A stretch of DNA of 64,000 nt. Source: Jaapia argillacea MUCL 33604. Its lineage: Eukaryota > Basidiomycota > Agaricomycetes > Jaapiales > Jaapiaceae. The stretch covers positions 196,784 through 260,783 of the forward strand of contig KL197726.1 of the NCBI GenBank assembly GCA_000697665.1, given 5' to 3'. A program made the position numbers and the translations under genes. The notes under the pieces were generated by a model, which was given only the letters and a program-made list of their open reading frames with translations, had not been told where the DNA came from and did no database searches. Positions 1 to 11,215 of the stretch are shown here, piece after piece (the first letter of the stretch is position 1; every line of letters starts with the position of its first letter).

Positions 1-633
1 GCCTTTGCCATCGTGAACGCTACGGGACTCAGCGGTGATGTCGTCGCTGGAGACAACACCGTCAGCCCTCTCCGCGGCGCACTCATCAGGGTAGTTAACG
101 ATGGGAAGAAGTTCCCAATCGTCAAAGAGGCGCTTTGCGTTTCTCACATGGACAATGCTGGGGAGGATGTCGATGATATAGTATTCATCGTACCCAGGAA
201 CGATCGCGTTCTTATCGTACGTGCCCAGGCTTCCTTCTACCTCTATTAGAGTTGTTGATAATCAAAACAGCTCGGAGGAATTGCCCAACCCAACAAACAC
301 ACACTCGATCTCACTATCGATAGTCCTGAAATTATCCGAATGCGCGAACGCTGCAACAACTTCGTCCCTGGTCTCGCAGATGCCGAACTCGATGCTACGC
401 CATTCGTCCAAGGTCTTCGCCCCCTTCGCGATCACAATGTTCGAGTCGAAAGAGAACAACGGTCGAGGAGGAATGGGATGGCCAGTCGCGTGGTTCATTC
501 TTATGGTCATGGAGGCTCCGGGTTTAGTTTGTCGTTTGGATGTGCCGGGGATGTGTTGGGGTTGGTGGATGAGATCTTGGCTGAAGTGTCTGATACGGTT
601 GAGCACGAAACAGCGATCGTGGCGCATTTGTGA
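1..633 (+). CDS. D-amino-acid oxidase family flavoenzyme, C-terminal part
   Basis: FAD-dependent oxidase of the DAO family, which oxidatively deaminates D-amino acids (or D-aspartate), usually in peroxisomes. The 5' end lies outside the window. Two exons are seen: 1-216 and 271-633, joined by a 54-nt GTACGT...CAG intron. The join is in frame and restores the motif RVLI-LGG. Before it lie NATGL near the edge and the SPLRG(A)LIRV loop; after it come GLRP, VRVE and VVHSYGHGGSGFSLSFG, the family's conserved FAD/substrate-binding C-terminus. The protein ends ...IVAHL without an SKL-type peroxisomal signal, so peroxisomal location is not supported by the tail. The family is clear; the exact substrate is not. 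Confidence 0.92.
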
Positions 634-1261
634 TGGCAAAAGTTCGGTATTGTATTTATATCAACGCAGTTTTCCAATGTTTCTGTACATACATGCAACA
701 CGTGCCAGGTGCCGTGAACCAAAATATTAATGTCACCTTTCTTTGGCCTTTCTTCACCCTTTACCAACCATTCAATCACTCCACAATGCACATTGGCTCG
801 TATCTCGGGTTTAACTCGCCGCTTGGGCATGGAGAATAAGTAAGATCCTGACAGCGACCCAAATACACCAGTCTCCGATATTGCGTATACTCCAGTCAGC
901 GATGCGTTCTCCAAGGCTCGGACAGCGTTTCACATTTTTCGCCCGCCGAATTGGGCCGATTTGAAAGCGGCTTGTACCTTAGTCACTGAATGAGATGGAG
1001 CTTATGAAGTAGTCGCGAATCTCGCCGAGGAGCAAATTCCAACCACGGAGGGGGATAATTTTTGGGTGGGGTCTGACATCCTCTTCTGACTAGAGGCTAG
1101 TCACTGCCGTCGCCCAACTTTATCGCAGCCATCATTTGCTCACCAATAGTTGCCGTCCGCTCTGATGGTGGCGGGGCAAGTTGCAATCACCATAGTACTG
1201 TAAATTACACCTAATCGCCCTAACTAACATCAACTCGACGACACAGGCACACCTCAACCCA
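634..1261. other. Intergenic between convergent genes
   Basis: The 3' flanks of the D-amino-acid oxidase (+) and the caspase-like gene (-) meet here. Only short overlapping ORFs without family motifs are present; no gene, repeat or RNA is recognised. Confidence 0.6.
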
Positions 1262-3885
1262 TCATCCTCGAACCCCCTCCCCACCCAAAGTAATCACCGA
1301 CACCCACGCATCCCACAGTCCCTCCGGCTCCAGAACCACCCTCGACGGAGCACACCTCGTCCCAAACGCCGACGTTTGACAAACGACGTTCATATCAACA
1401 TACGACGTCGACACAAACAACTTCACAAATCCCGACTGCGACTGCGAACCACCAGCTGGGGGATGTGGTAACCGAATGCCCTGAGACCCAGGAGACCCAT
1501 ATCCAACAGGAAGCATCCCATTCTTGGGAAGAGGCGGCGGTATGCCCGAAGATTGTGGAAGATACCAAGCCTACACACATATATCAGCGCTTGAACCCCC
1601 AACTAGCGACTTAACACTCACCTCGATACTATAATCCGCAGGGTTGAAATAAAACAAGTACGGGAACAAATCATAGTCGGATCTATTCTCCAATTTTATA
1701 CCATAGCGGGGCTTCATATCAGATATGATCGCCTCTGGCACCGAACCCACATCATCCAGCGAGCCCGAACCTTCCTCCCGCTGAAACAGATCTTCCCCAT
1801 CAACGGGTGCAAACGCACCCCATCCCAAATTATCATTCCTCTCCAGCCGATACAACTGCATAACCACCGGCGACCGACGCCCTAGATTCGAGACTTTGGG
1901 TCGATACAGGTGCAAATTGAACAAAGCGATAGCATCCAGGGCGTCAGCCGAGATCTTCGTCCCCATATTGATCGACACCGTGCTCGCATATCGGCGCATA
2001 AGGGTGTCCCTCCTCTCCAGCTGGTATCGCCCACGACCGCTCGAAACGAGTACGAGATCAGACTCCTCCCGATCAGCGACGTATTTGATGAACGAGTCGA
2101 CATTCTTGATAGGTTTGTCAGCGTACACCTTCAACTCGACGTCGTCGTCGCCCCACTCCAAGACAATAGCATGTGTGCCTTCGGGTGTGTCGAAGTCCTT
2201 CCCAGCGGCTTTGCAAACACAAACAGCCGATTGCAACGACGCAACAGCCAGAACGTGGAGATAGTTCCCAACTCGGACTGTGAAGCGGCTGCTCTGACCA
2301 ATCCCATGCATCGTCCCGGCATACACCGTATACTCCCCACCCTTCCTAACCACCCTAAAACCGTTCATAACCTCTCCAACACTCGTCCCAGTGAACAAGA
2401 ACCGATCCTTGTTCACACCAACAACCCTCGGATGCTGAATCTCCGAAAACTCCAGCAGTTCAACGAACTGCGAATACGTGATCGTTCCGATACCGAATTC
2501 GGTTGTACGCAGGTGATCCTCGAGTGTGGAGCTGAAAGCTCCGCGAATTGCGTTCTTGGCTTCGACGAAGACCTCCATAGCAGTCTCTCCTCCATGGCTA
2601 GCAGCAACGACGACGTGTGAAGATATAGAATCATTGCGGAATCCAGGAGGGGCGTCAGACTTTGGAGTGTCTTCTCCACGAGAACCTTGGCGAGGCATCA
2701 TAGAGATAGGTGGATCCAAATAACGACGCCTTTCGTCCTTGCGTGTTATAGCACCGGCATGACATGTATCAAGAATTGCAATCTAACCACGGGATAACCG
2801 TCCTCAGCAAAACGACCATCCGCCCATAGAAAATGAACGTACGATATTGTCTCCTTTCTTATTAGCAAGTTCCATCATCCAGCCGTTCAGAGTCAGACTC
2901 GATATCCCACGAACAGATCGGAAATTGATATCATGCGGACATAACGTCTCGAGATGATCTCTCCCCATCCCTAACCGCTTACTCGTCGGTTCTCGGCTCC
3001 CATACCCAGCAAAGAAAAAAATCATAACATCACCATACCGAATATCCTCATTCTGTAAAAAGTGGTGTTTGAAGGTGGATTCAATCGCAGAGCTCGTCGC
3101 ATCGCCATTGACGAGACACCGGATGTGACTCGCGGGAATGTGGAATTTTTCTGTCAGAACGGCTGTGATTGCCCGAGCATCGTTAACGCAGCCTTTCAGC
3201 CGAGTATAGTCTTGGTACACATCGACGGCAACGACTATGGCGAACACACGGGGACCAGGGGCTCTGGGGAAGTGAAGGTCAGTCGAGAGCGAGGAGGAGA
3301 TGGCGATTAGCGAACAGACATCGCGGATGTAGACTTGCGCCGAGTAGTCTTCAACCCGATACGCGTGACCACAGATCCCAAGATCAAGCGTCGAGCAGAT
3401 GTCAATTGCGTTAGGGTGGCATCGTCGGCAGCGGGGACCCTGTGACAATAAAACAGAAAGCGTGAAAGATGACTGAGATGAGGTACGACTCGTGGTAACT
3501 AACGAAACGGCTTGCTCACGGAACAATCTCGACCTTCGAAAATGGGTCGGACGGAGTGGTAATGGGAGACGATGAATCTACCGGAGGAGGTTGAGGAAGT
3601 AGTCGAAGACGCCGAAGAACTCGCAGAATATGTTGGGAGAGGGCCATGGCCACTGGTTCCACAGTTCGCTTGTGAGGTAAAACGGAGAGAGGGTAGGGCT
3701 TTGCAAGTCACCCACATAGCGTTGGAACACGACAAGCACAGCAGGCGAGATAAACGTGTCAACGCTTCACGTTGTGCTCGGGCTATCCAGATCGGGTGCA
3801 TGCACACAATCGCGGGCAATATACCACGAGATGGACGCAGTGGGACACCATCCGTATTGGTAGCCATGTTTCCAACGCTACTCAT
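1262..3885 (-). CDS. Caspase-like (peptidase C14) protein with Tyr in place of the catalytic His
   Basis: Four exons (3885-3520, 3439-2843, 2782-1622, 1570-1262) join in frame to about 810 residues. The middle carries a metacaspase/caspase p20-like fold: VFAIVVAVDVYQ, the turn LKGCVNDARAIT, then FFFAGYGSRE, and after the second intron ILDTCHAG. The last motif has the catalytic Cys (codon 2764-2762). The His of the usual AGHG motif is Tyr (codon 3004-3002, TAT). The N-terminal ~120 residues are Ser-rich; the ~380 residues after the caspase domain match no domain I know. Families of caspase-domain proteins are common in Agaricomycetes. With Tyr at the His position, peptidase activity is doubtful, so a pseudo-enzyme or scaffold role is possible. 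The start codon and first exon are the least certain part. Confidence 0.82.
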
Positions 3886-4596
3886 CCTATACGATCAGAT
3901 CATGGATCCTTGAGCTGTCGACACTGAGGAAACGGTGACCTGCCGACTCTGGCTTTCAAAACATGTCAGTATAAAATAAGAACGTGGCCAAGAAGGAACG
4001 AGAATGAATGGCTGAGATTCAACTGCCTCGAGCCCTCTGAGCAGCGTGAGCATAAGTCGGACATGGTTTCCATGCGCTACTTACACGAGGATTGTATTAA
4101 TGAGAGGTAACGAGATGGGCGCTGGCACCGAGCAAAGGCAAAATGGCCATGACGGAACGAAGCGCCAGAAGAGCTGAAGCTGATAGAACGGAGGAGAACA
4201 TTTCTCATTCAATATGAGTGAACATGATGGGGGTGAGGGGTGACCTGTGTGGTGAGAGTCGGGATGAAGGTGAAAGTCGCAAAATTCAAGCCATCACGGA
4301 GATCGCTTGAAGGAGAGATAAAAATGAAAACAATCTATGTAACTTATACAAGTAAGGATCCACTTTACATCCTACGAGTCCAGGAAGTTGGTTTGTCGTG
4401 ATAAGTGTAGATATGGGAGGGTAAGAGAGTAGAGGCATAGACGAAGAATAATATGGCCTCAGATTAAGCAATGGGCCAACCGAAGACTCGGACACAGTAA
4501 ACGTCGCGTCCATCACAAACCAACCACTGGCAATAAGGTGTACCGATCGCTTTCCAACTAACAAGATATATTTCCTCCTCCTAACTCTAACTCCCG
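3886..4596. other. Intergenic
   Basis: Lies between the start of the caspase-like gene and the end of the glucanase gene, both on the minus strand. It probably holds the promoter of the former and the 3' UTR of the latter. The minus-strand ORF here (4286-4648) overlaps the glucanase tail in another frame and has no recognisable domain. Confidence 0.6.
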
Positions 4597-5905
4597 TCAT
4601 ACAAACCACCAAATCAACACTACCCCCGTAACAATCAACCTCCACCACAAATAATCAACCACAGAAGAGCCGCCTCCCGAAACCCCGGGGGAACTACCAG
4701 AACTCGAAGGTAATGGAGCGGTACTATTCGCCCCAATATATTGTCTTCCCAGAGCGGTAATCTTGCCTGATGAATCCATGAGCGCATTACTCTGTTTCAG
4801 TCGATCGATATTAGCGATATCTAGAAGTAAAGGGTGATGAAGAGTACACGACGAACCGGGTTGACACCTTGCAAGTTCTCCATCGCACCAAACCAAGCAT
4901 ACCTCTCCACCCAATCGGTATTATCCATAAAGGACTGGGTGATGTTCATGAAAGACATGATATCTTGGAGGGAACATTGTTGAGGGGTGTTGTTATTCTA
5001 AAGTTATGGTCGGGGAATGACACGATCTCGTGAGCACATGAAAGAAAAAGGGACGAGGGGAAGTTACCTGACAATCCCACTCCGTCACCCAAATGGGCTT
5101 TTGGAAGGTATTGTGGAACTCTTGGATATACTCTATAAAATTCGTGGCATTCACATCGTACCAATCTAAACATGTCAATCTATCAGGCCCACACGGACTA
5201 TCGAGAGATCGGTGATGAGAGGGTACTTACGAAGGGCAACAAAGTCCACGGTACAACCACCATCACAAGCCACTAACCAATCCTTCACCCACTGAATCCC
5301 AGAAGGTGCACTAGTAGTCGCCGGCGTGCCCAATCTCACACCTCTCGATTTGAGAGGTTCGATATAAGTCTTCCACATCACAGCACCTTGTTGAGCAGTG
5401 AGGTTTGATTGGCTAACCTCGTTAGGTCTGCTCCGGCCGAGAGTGAGTGACCAATGTAAGGATAATCAAGACGACAACAAGAGCGCACTCGTTCATCCCC
5501 AACACAGCAGTAACCTTCTTGCTCGAAATTGTAGAGTTCACGGAAGACGTCCATTGATTGACTTGAGTGGCCCCCCAGAGCATGGGAACGGACTCGGCCT
5601 CATCGTCTTCGTTTATCGCAGCAGGATTCCAGGTATAATACCTAGCACACCAAAGTAAGTCGATCGTTTTCATTCCTTTCGCGAGAAGATGTTTATGAAA
5701 GGTAGTCTACGCACCATGAAACCTTCCCAGTAGACAAATACTGTCCCATATCATCGTAATCACCGTTCGGCCATGCCAGGCCTGCTTTAGCGGATGCAGA
5801 TACTGGAGCTACACGTTTCGTATGCAGTGCACTGGACAACAGGAGCTGGGGGAAGAGAGTTTGAAGGCAAAGTGCGTAGAACAGCGTCCATAGGTGGAAT
5901 GGCAT
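4597..5905 (-). CDS. Asl1-like glycoside hydrolase (GH128-type beta-1,3-glucanase), GPI-anchored
   Basis: Six exons (5905-5715, 5641-5489, 5427-5231, 5165-5068, 4997-4857, 4791-4597) give 324 residues; every junction keeps the frame and several rebuild conserved motifs. After a hydrophobic signal peptide come KAGLAWPNGDYDD, WYYTWNP, LGMNEPNE (putative acid/base Glu), ALHWYDV (His split over an intron), KPIWVTEWDCQ (putative nucleophile Glu) and RYAWFGAM. This order is typical of the Asl1-like/GH128 family, which cleaves fungal beta-1,3-glucan. A Ser/Gly-rich linker and a terminal hydrophobic segment suggest a GPI anchor, so the enzyme probably acts on the organism's own cell wall. Length and all key motifs are normal. 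Confidence 0.92.
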
Positions 5906-6235
5906 ATTATTCTCGACGAAGCCCGTAGAGGCGCAGAGAACTCCGGGAGTCGGTAGGAGGAATGGACTTGGGTATCAAGGTAGACATTGATAATTTGTGG
6001 TGACGAGTGGAAGCTGAATCTGCCAAAATGGAGCTGGGCGGGGTTGTGGAGCAGGGCAAAGCAGTGACGCCATCACCCAAGCTGAATTGTCCGAGATTAC
6101 GCCGAGTCGCGTGGAGACAAGACATTTGTCGATGCAAGAGTATGCATAACATTCACAGAATCGATATAAAATTCACAAGAAAACATCAAGGATCGACGTA
6201 GTCACCCCTCCCAAAAACTACCACCCAGCATCTTA
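5906..6235. other. Intergenic
   Basis: Short gap between the glucanase start and the end of the Cys-rich gene, both minus strand; presumably the glucanase promoter. No further feature is seen. Confidence 0.5.
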
Positions 6236-8354
6236 TTAGGAGACACACCACTTGTTGGCAAGCGGTTTCAATCTGGTTAATGAATCGTAAGCAACATCGA
6301 CGAGAATCGTCGCTAAAAGTCGTGCTTACGGGGAGTCGCAAGTCAAGGTGATAGTAGCGGGCCCTTTGCTAGGAGGAGAAGCGCAAGAATACTTGCCGCC
6401 CGCGGGGTTGACTAGAATTCGAACACTTGAGGGTTACATCCATCGTCACGAAGCGACAAAAGCCACTCACCGACAGTGTTAGCACCAGGAACATCGCAGA
6501 GACAACCCTTATCAGGGTCCGAGGTCAAATACTTGCCAGTGGGACAATCGGCAGGGGTGAGAGTGACGGTATCTGGAACACAGGTCTTATCCGTCGTTGA
6601 CACCTTCGATCTGAGTTACGTTCGAGATTGGGTCAGGTTTACCACTTGAAGGGCCGAAAAAGAAAGGTGTCCTCACCCGCCAGGACAAGTGGGACGACAT
6701 TCGACAGGGTCGAACGACGCAGCTTCGAAACAAGTGATATCCCCACCATCGGGTTCTGGGTATACCAACGTGAGCAAGAGACATCGGACTGCTCAAGACA
6801 AAATAAAAACTTACGCCAACAGAAATCAGGAGTCTCTGAATCCAAACATTGACATCCCTTGCCCTTGACCGCACTCAAATAGAAGTTGGGGGCAGAGGTA
6901 CAATCAGCATATGTTAAGGTCTTATCAACGCGATCTGGGACGCATTGGGTGTCACCCACGGGTTTAAACCTGCAGAAAAACGGCAAGATGATGATTAAAA
7001 CGGAAATAGGAGGGGAAGCAAAGACATACCCAGCATCACATTTGACCGAACACTTGGAGGCAGTAGTTCCGATATTAGTACAAGCAGCCACGCCTTTCCC
7101 AACAGTGGGCGCAGCTAAAAAGGGACGATAAATTCGGTAAGATCAGCATAAATACTGGGGAGTTATGGGATCAAGACTCGAGGATAACAGATGCAAAACA
7201 GGCCCCAAAAAAGAGAACAGATATACAAAAGGAGCACTCACGACAAATTTTCCCCTTGTCACCCTTGACAGCAGTTTGAGCAGCAGCATTCGGATAGCAG
7301 CCACAAGTCTTGTCTGAATACGCAAAGATACCATACTTGAGGAAGGGAGGACAAGTTGTGGGAGGGACAGTGGAGGGATCGGGAGTGGGGCCGGGCGTGG
7401 GCCCGGGAGTGGGACCGGGAGAAGGAGTAGGGGCGGCGACGCAAGAGGCTCCGTCGGCGCTCAGTTGTTGACTAGGTGACTGGCAGTTGGTAATAGAAGA
7501 ATGGATAGAGAGAGGAAACATACTTTGCGATACATTGAATCTAAGGGAATCGGGAGAAAATGGACATGAGTCAACGAGCATAGAATAACAAAATTAGACG
7601 TACCCCGCATTTGCCAGCCTTAATCTGCAATTTATCAGTCGTGCAAGTCGCGACACCAGTTCCAGCAGTCGGAGTCTTGCAAACCACAGCTCCTGCGGGA
7701 AGGTTCTCCGCTCTGGCGCAGCTACACTTTGCACCGTTCTATGTATATAAGACGACGAATTCAAGGATCAGATTCCAAGAGAGAATACACAGGAAGGAAT
7801 TATGCGCACAGCGTCGGCAGGTTTGGCGATGAGGAGAGGCGAGTCAACACGAGTACAATCTGTTGACCTGTAGATGGCTGGTGGGAGACCGGGAGCGAGG
7901 TTGAGCGCACGACATTCAGTGCCTACTTGTTCGGCACTGGAGGCGGGGAATCAAATTTAGCGAACGTCAGTGGATCTTGAGCGGCAGGAACGACGCACTC
8001 GGAGGTACATCCAATACCGCAAGTAGAGGACTTCCCGTCGGCGCCGTCGGTACAGATACCATACCCATAAGTATCACCATTCGTTGGCCCAGCTAATTTG
8101 AATAAAAGTGAGTTTTCGAAGTGGCGTTGGGAAAAGATCGTCGTACGGCAAGTCGCATAACCAGCGGGCATCTCGGAAGGCGGGCCACAAAGACATTTCC
8201 CAGCAGCGCTCGCGTAGATGACATAGCTCTTGTCGCCCATCTTACACGCGATTTCGTTGTAGAGAGGGAGGGTGTCTGGGCCTGCGAAGACTGTTGGGGC
8301 GAGGGCCGCTGCCGCTAATAAGGCGGACAGCGAATAAAATATATGGTTACGCAT
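6236..8354 (-). CDS. Secreted cysteine-rich protein with Pro/Gly-rich hinge, unknown function
   Basis: Reconstructed as about twelve small exons coding for about 462 residues. The start at 8354 gives a signal peptide (MRNHIFYS, a Leu/Ala core, then TVFAGP). The mature protein holds repeated Cys modules such as GKCLCGP, AKCSCA, KTCGC, KGCQC and KGCLCD, plus the pattern C-x-V-K-C-x-A-G-F-K-P-x-G-D-x-Q-C. A short (PGPT)n hinge lies near the middle (about 7370-7425). It ends CDSPLKPLANKWCVS. One intron (about 7945-8003) carries a CTAA branch-like site and was chosen because it alone keeps the Cys-rich frame open. The protein is probably extracellular or wall-bound. It resembles Cys-rich secreted proteins of mushrooms (PriA-like tails), but I cannot name a family. 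The gene at 9707, transcribed away from it, shares the tail motif. Small exons could be off by a few codons. Confidence 0.72.
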
Positions 8355-9706
8355 GCCGGAGAGCAAGCCAAAGGCAAAAAGTTGAGTTGGTTGTCGATAT
8401 GTGGTTTCGAATACCTGAGGGTGAAAGACACGGATGGAAAATAGAGAATGTGTTGGGTGATATTTATATCCTACTCCGGAGGAGTACGATTGGAACACGA
8501 GAGGTCAGGAAGGGCTGCGGCAGGATACCGAGTGTCAAATTCGCTTGGGAACATGGAATAAAGTGATCTGCATTCAGGTATATTCAGGTTCGCTCGTTCC
8601 AAGACACGACGTCTCGGAGATAATGCATACCGGCGAAGGTGCGTGGCTCAAGCGAAGATACCCATTACTCACCGTGCCGCGAGAAAAGCCTGCTTAGTTC
8701 CCATTGCAAGGCAGCAACTCTCACGAGGAGTAATTGTACAACCTGATCCGCAGAAAACCAATGCCTTTTACCGAGGAAGAGGTTGGTCGCCAGGGTTCTT
8801 TCAGGAGTCGAAGAAACGGCCAACAATTAGCAGGCCACCCGAGGCCGTCGGGCTGTGCATCGCTGTCACTAAGAGAATAAAGCGGAAAAAAGTGGAGGTT
8901 GCGAGCGAACGGCAAGTTTTGATCAACCAGCAGCAGGTAACGAGAGCCTCACATGGAAGAAATTTGCAAAGTAATGATGTTGCCATATTTGGGTCGCCAC
9001 CTTCCTTATGTGGCCTCGAGGTTCGACTTCGGTCTGATCGAATAACCGTCCTTTGCTCTTCGCCTCCGTCTGTATATCGTAACGTGGTCTATGGTAACGA
9101 AACTGAAGTCTTTGGGCCCAGGGAGAGTACTAGTTTCTTCTCAAAACGTCGGTCAACATATTGGAGAACTGCAGAGAAGCTGGCCACCCGTCAGTTCCAT
9201 TCAACTTCACCACGTCCGGGAAATGAATTCGGATGGAGGTCTTTCAGTGTCGTCTTATTGCTTGCACAGGCTAGGAGTGGACAGCTCACCCGCAGCCACG
9301 TCCTCAGATGTCTCGGAGCACTCGAGGAAATCGGTTACCCCAGGATCCACCTGTCGGAAACTCCTTCCATTATCTCCGGCGAACCTCACGATGTTCAAGC
9401 TGCCGTGTCGATCGATGGAATTCTGCGTGTCAAACTGGTAACCATGCCCATGTCCTACTTTTGCGGACTTTGCGACTCCCCGCAATTTCTGTAAAGCCGA
9501 GTCGTCACGAGGCTTCGGGCTGCATAACTCAACCGGACATGGACTTACCATGCCTCATCATCCGAATAGAATGGACCCCAGCGAACAATTCTCTCGGTGG
9601 ACTTACGCCTCTCCACTGGGATGGTCTTCCTCCTATCGCGTCTCCTTAAGAACCAAGGGATCTGGCTGGTTCTTCTCATCGCATTCAAACACCCTTTGTG
9701 TTGACA
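8355..9706. other. Divergent intergenic region
   Basis: Separates two divergent secreted Cys-rich genes and so probably holds both promoters. A plus-strand ORF of 283 codons (8643-9494) is open, but it has no domain, no signal peptide and basic low-information composition, and is overlapped by antisense ORFs; I do not accept it as a gene. Confidence 0.45.
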
Positions 9707-10871
9707 ATGCGTAACCTTGCACTCGTTCCAATCATCGCCATCGGCCTTTTGGCCTTTGCGACCAACTCAGCTCATGCTTTCTTATTCTTTGTACCACCCA
9801 TCATCCGTTTCCCATGCTGGAGGTATGTGCCTTCGTGGTGCGTCCGTACCACAACCAGGACGCCTCTGATTGCTGTTTGTCTCCCCCACTAGTAACTGCC
9901 GCTGGGGCTGGTTCTTCATAATTCCTTGGGTACAATGCAACCAAGCTGGCGGCACCTCCTCAGCTGCAGCTCCTCCTCTCGTTTGTGCTGCCGAGTATGC
10001 TCACATCTCAATATTTATCCACCTTCAAATAGACCTAACGAACTCCCTCTAGTCAATTCAAATTCAATGGCGCGTGCAGGTCCCGCGACGCTTGGTGCGC
10101 TGACGCTCCCAACACCATCACTATCGCCTCTAGCAACGCTCCTTGCACTTGCGGTAAACCAGGCGATACCGTAACCGCCCCCAAACAGATTTGCGGTTCG
10201 TCTCTCCCTTTTCAAAAATTTCTTATTCCCTCCTGATACATCCTGCCAGCTGACGTCGCTCATGGGACCGGCTACTGTTCCACCGCGGGTGATGCACCTT
10301 CCATCTCCAGCTCTTGCAAGATCAAGTGCCAGACAGGGTAACAAAGCCTCTTCACCAATACCTTCACCACTCATCTGATATCTCAATTCATAGCTGGCAA
10401 ATCGATGGAACTGGGACCAAATGCTTGCAATCCACCATCGGTCCGGGCGATTGCGACCCAACCCAAACCATGGGGATGGCTGGGTTTGGGCAAGGTTGCA
10501 CTTGTGTTAGCATGAGTGCCCCCGTCGCTCCTCAGCAAGCTTGCCGTCAGTGACCTTCTCCCACGAATTTTTGGGTATCTTAGACTGACCGATTTTCCTT
10601 GACCATAGCCGATATGATTAAGGACGCCTCTGGGTCGCCCCACGGTTATATGACCTGCAAGGTCCAGGCTGATGGTACTGGAAGTTGCCAGTAAGCTTCT
10701 TCTATCAGGAAAATTACTAGTTGCAAAGTTGACTAACGGATGTGTTTTCTAATCTTTCTCCAGGCAAGTATGCGATACCAGGTCAGTCCTTTCGTACTAT
10801 GTCCTAACATCTCGAACTAACACATACTATTCAGTTTCAAGCCCCTTGGGAACGCTGTTTGCTCTGCGTAG
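9707..10871 (+). CDS. Small secreted cysteine-rich protein, unknown function
   Basis: Eight exons (9707-9822, 9893-9994, 10053-10195, 10250-10337, 10394-10545, 10609-10690, 10764-10781, 10835-10871) add up to 246 codons, each boundary with GT-AG sites and continuous frame. The protein starts with a clear signal peptide (MRNLALVPIIAIGLLAFATN, cleavage after SAHA). It is rich in Cys and Trp and contains CKIKCQTGWQIDGTGTKC and SCQQVCDTSFKPL. It ends FKPLGNAVCSA, close to the tail of the divergent neighbour (LKPLANKWCVS), and the C-x-I-K-C-x-T-G-W module matches that neighbour's C-x-V-K-C-x-A-G-F module. The two are probably distant paralogues. Extracellular, function unknown. Confidence 0.8.
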
Positions 10872-11215
10872 AAGGAACTCTGATGATAAGTATGGTAGTT
10901 TGCGGCGATCTGTACTTTTTTCGCCTCAACCTTCCCATCCCTTCTTGCCAGACATCTGCTTCACCAATCTTTTGTATCGATCCAATTCTGCACGTCGGCG
11001 ACGACGTGTCTGTGAACCAATGAATACCTTCTTGAATCTAGCTTGCCGTTCTTGTGAATGCACGAAGCAGTTCGTTGAATTCCCCCAATGTGCGGTATGG
11101 AGATCATCAACACAAACGATTAAGATAATGGATGTAATAATTACAGATGCGAAGATACTAAATGCGAGGAAACGCAACCTGTGACAGTACGGAATCCATA
11201 GGGACCTTCTTAATC
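10872..11215. other. Intergenic between convergent genes
   Basis: 3' flanks of the secreted protein gene (+) and the giant acidic protein gene (-). Short ORFs only; nothing recognised. Confidence 0.5.

Noticed and set aside
8643-9494. 283-codon plus-strand ORF between the two Cys-rich genes
   Set aside because: No domain or signal, no good start context, overlapped by antisense ORFs; likely chance.
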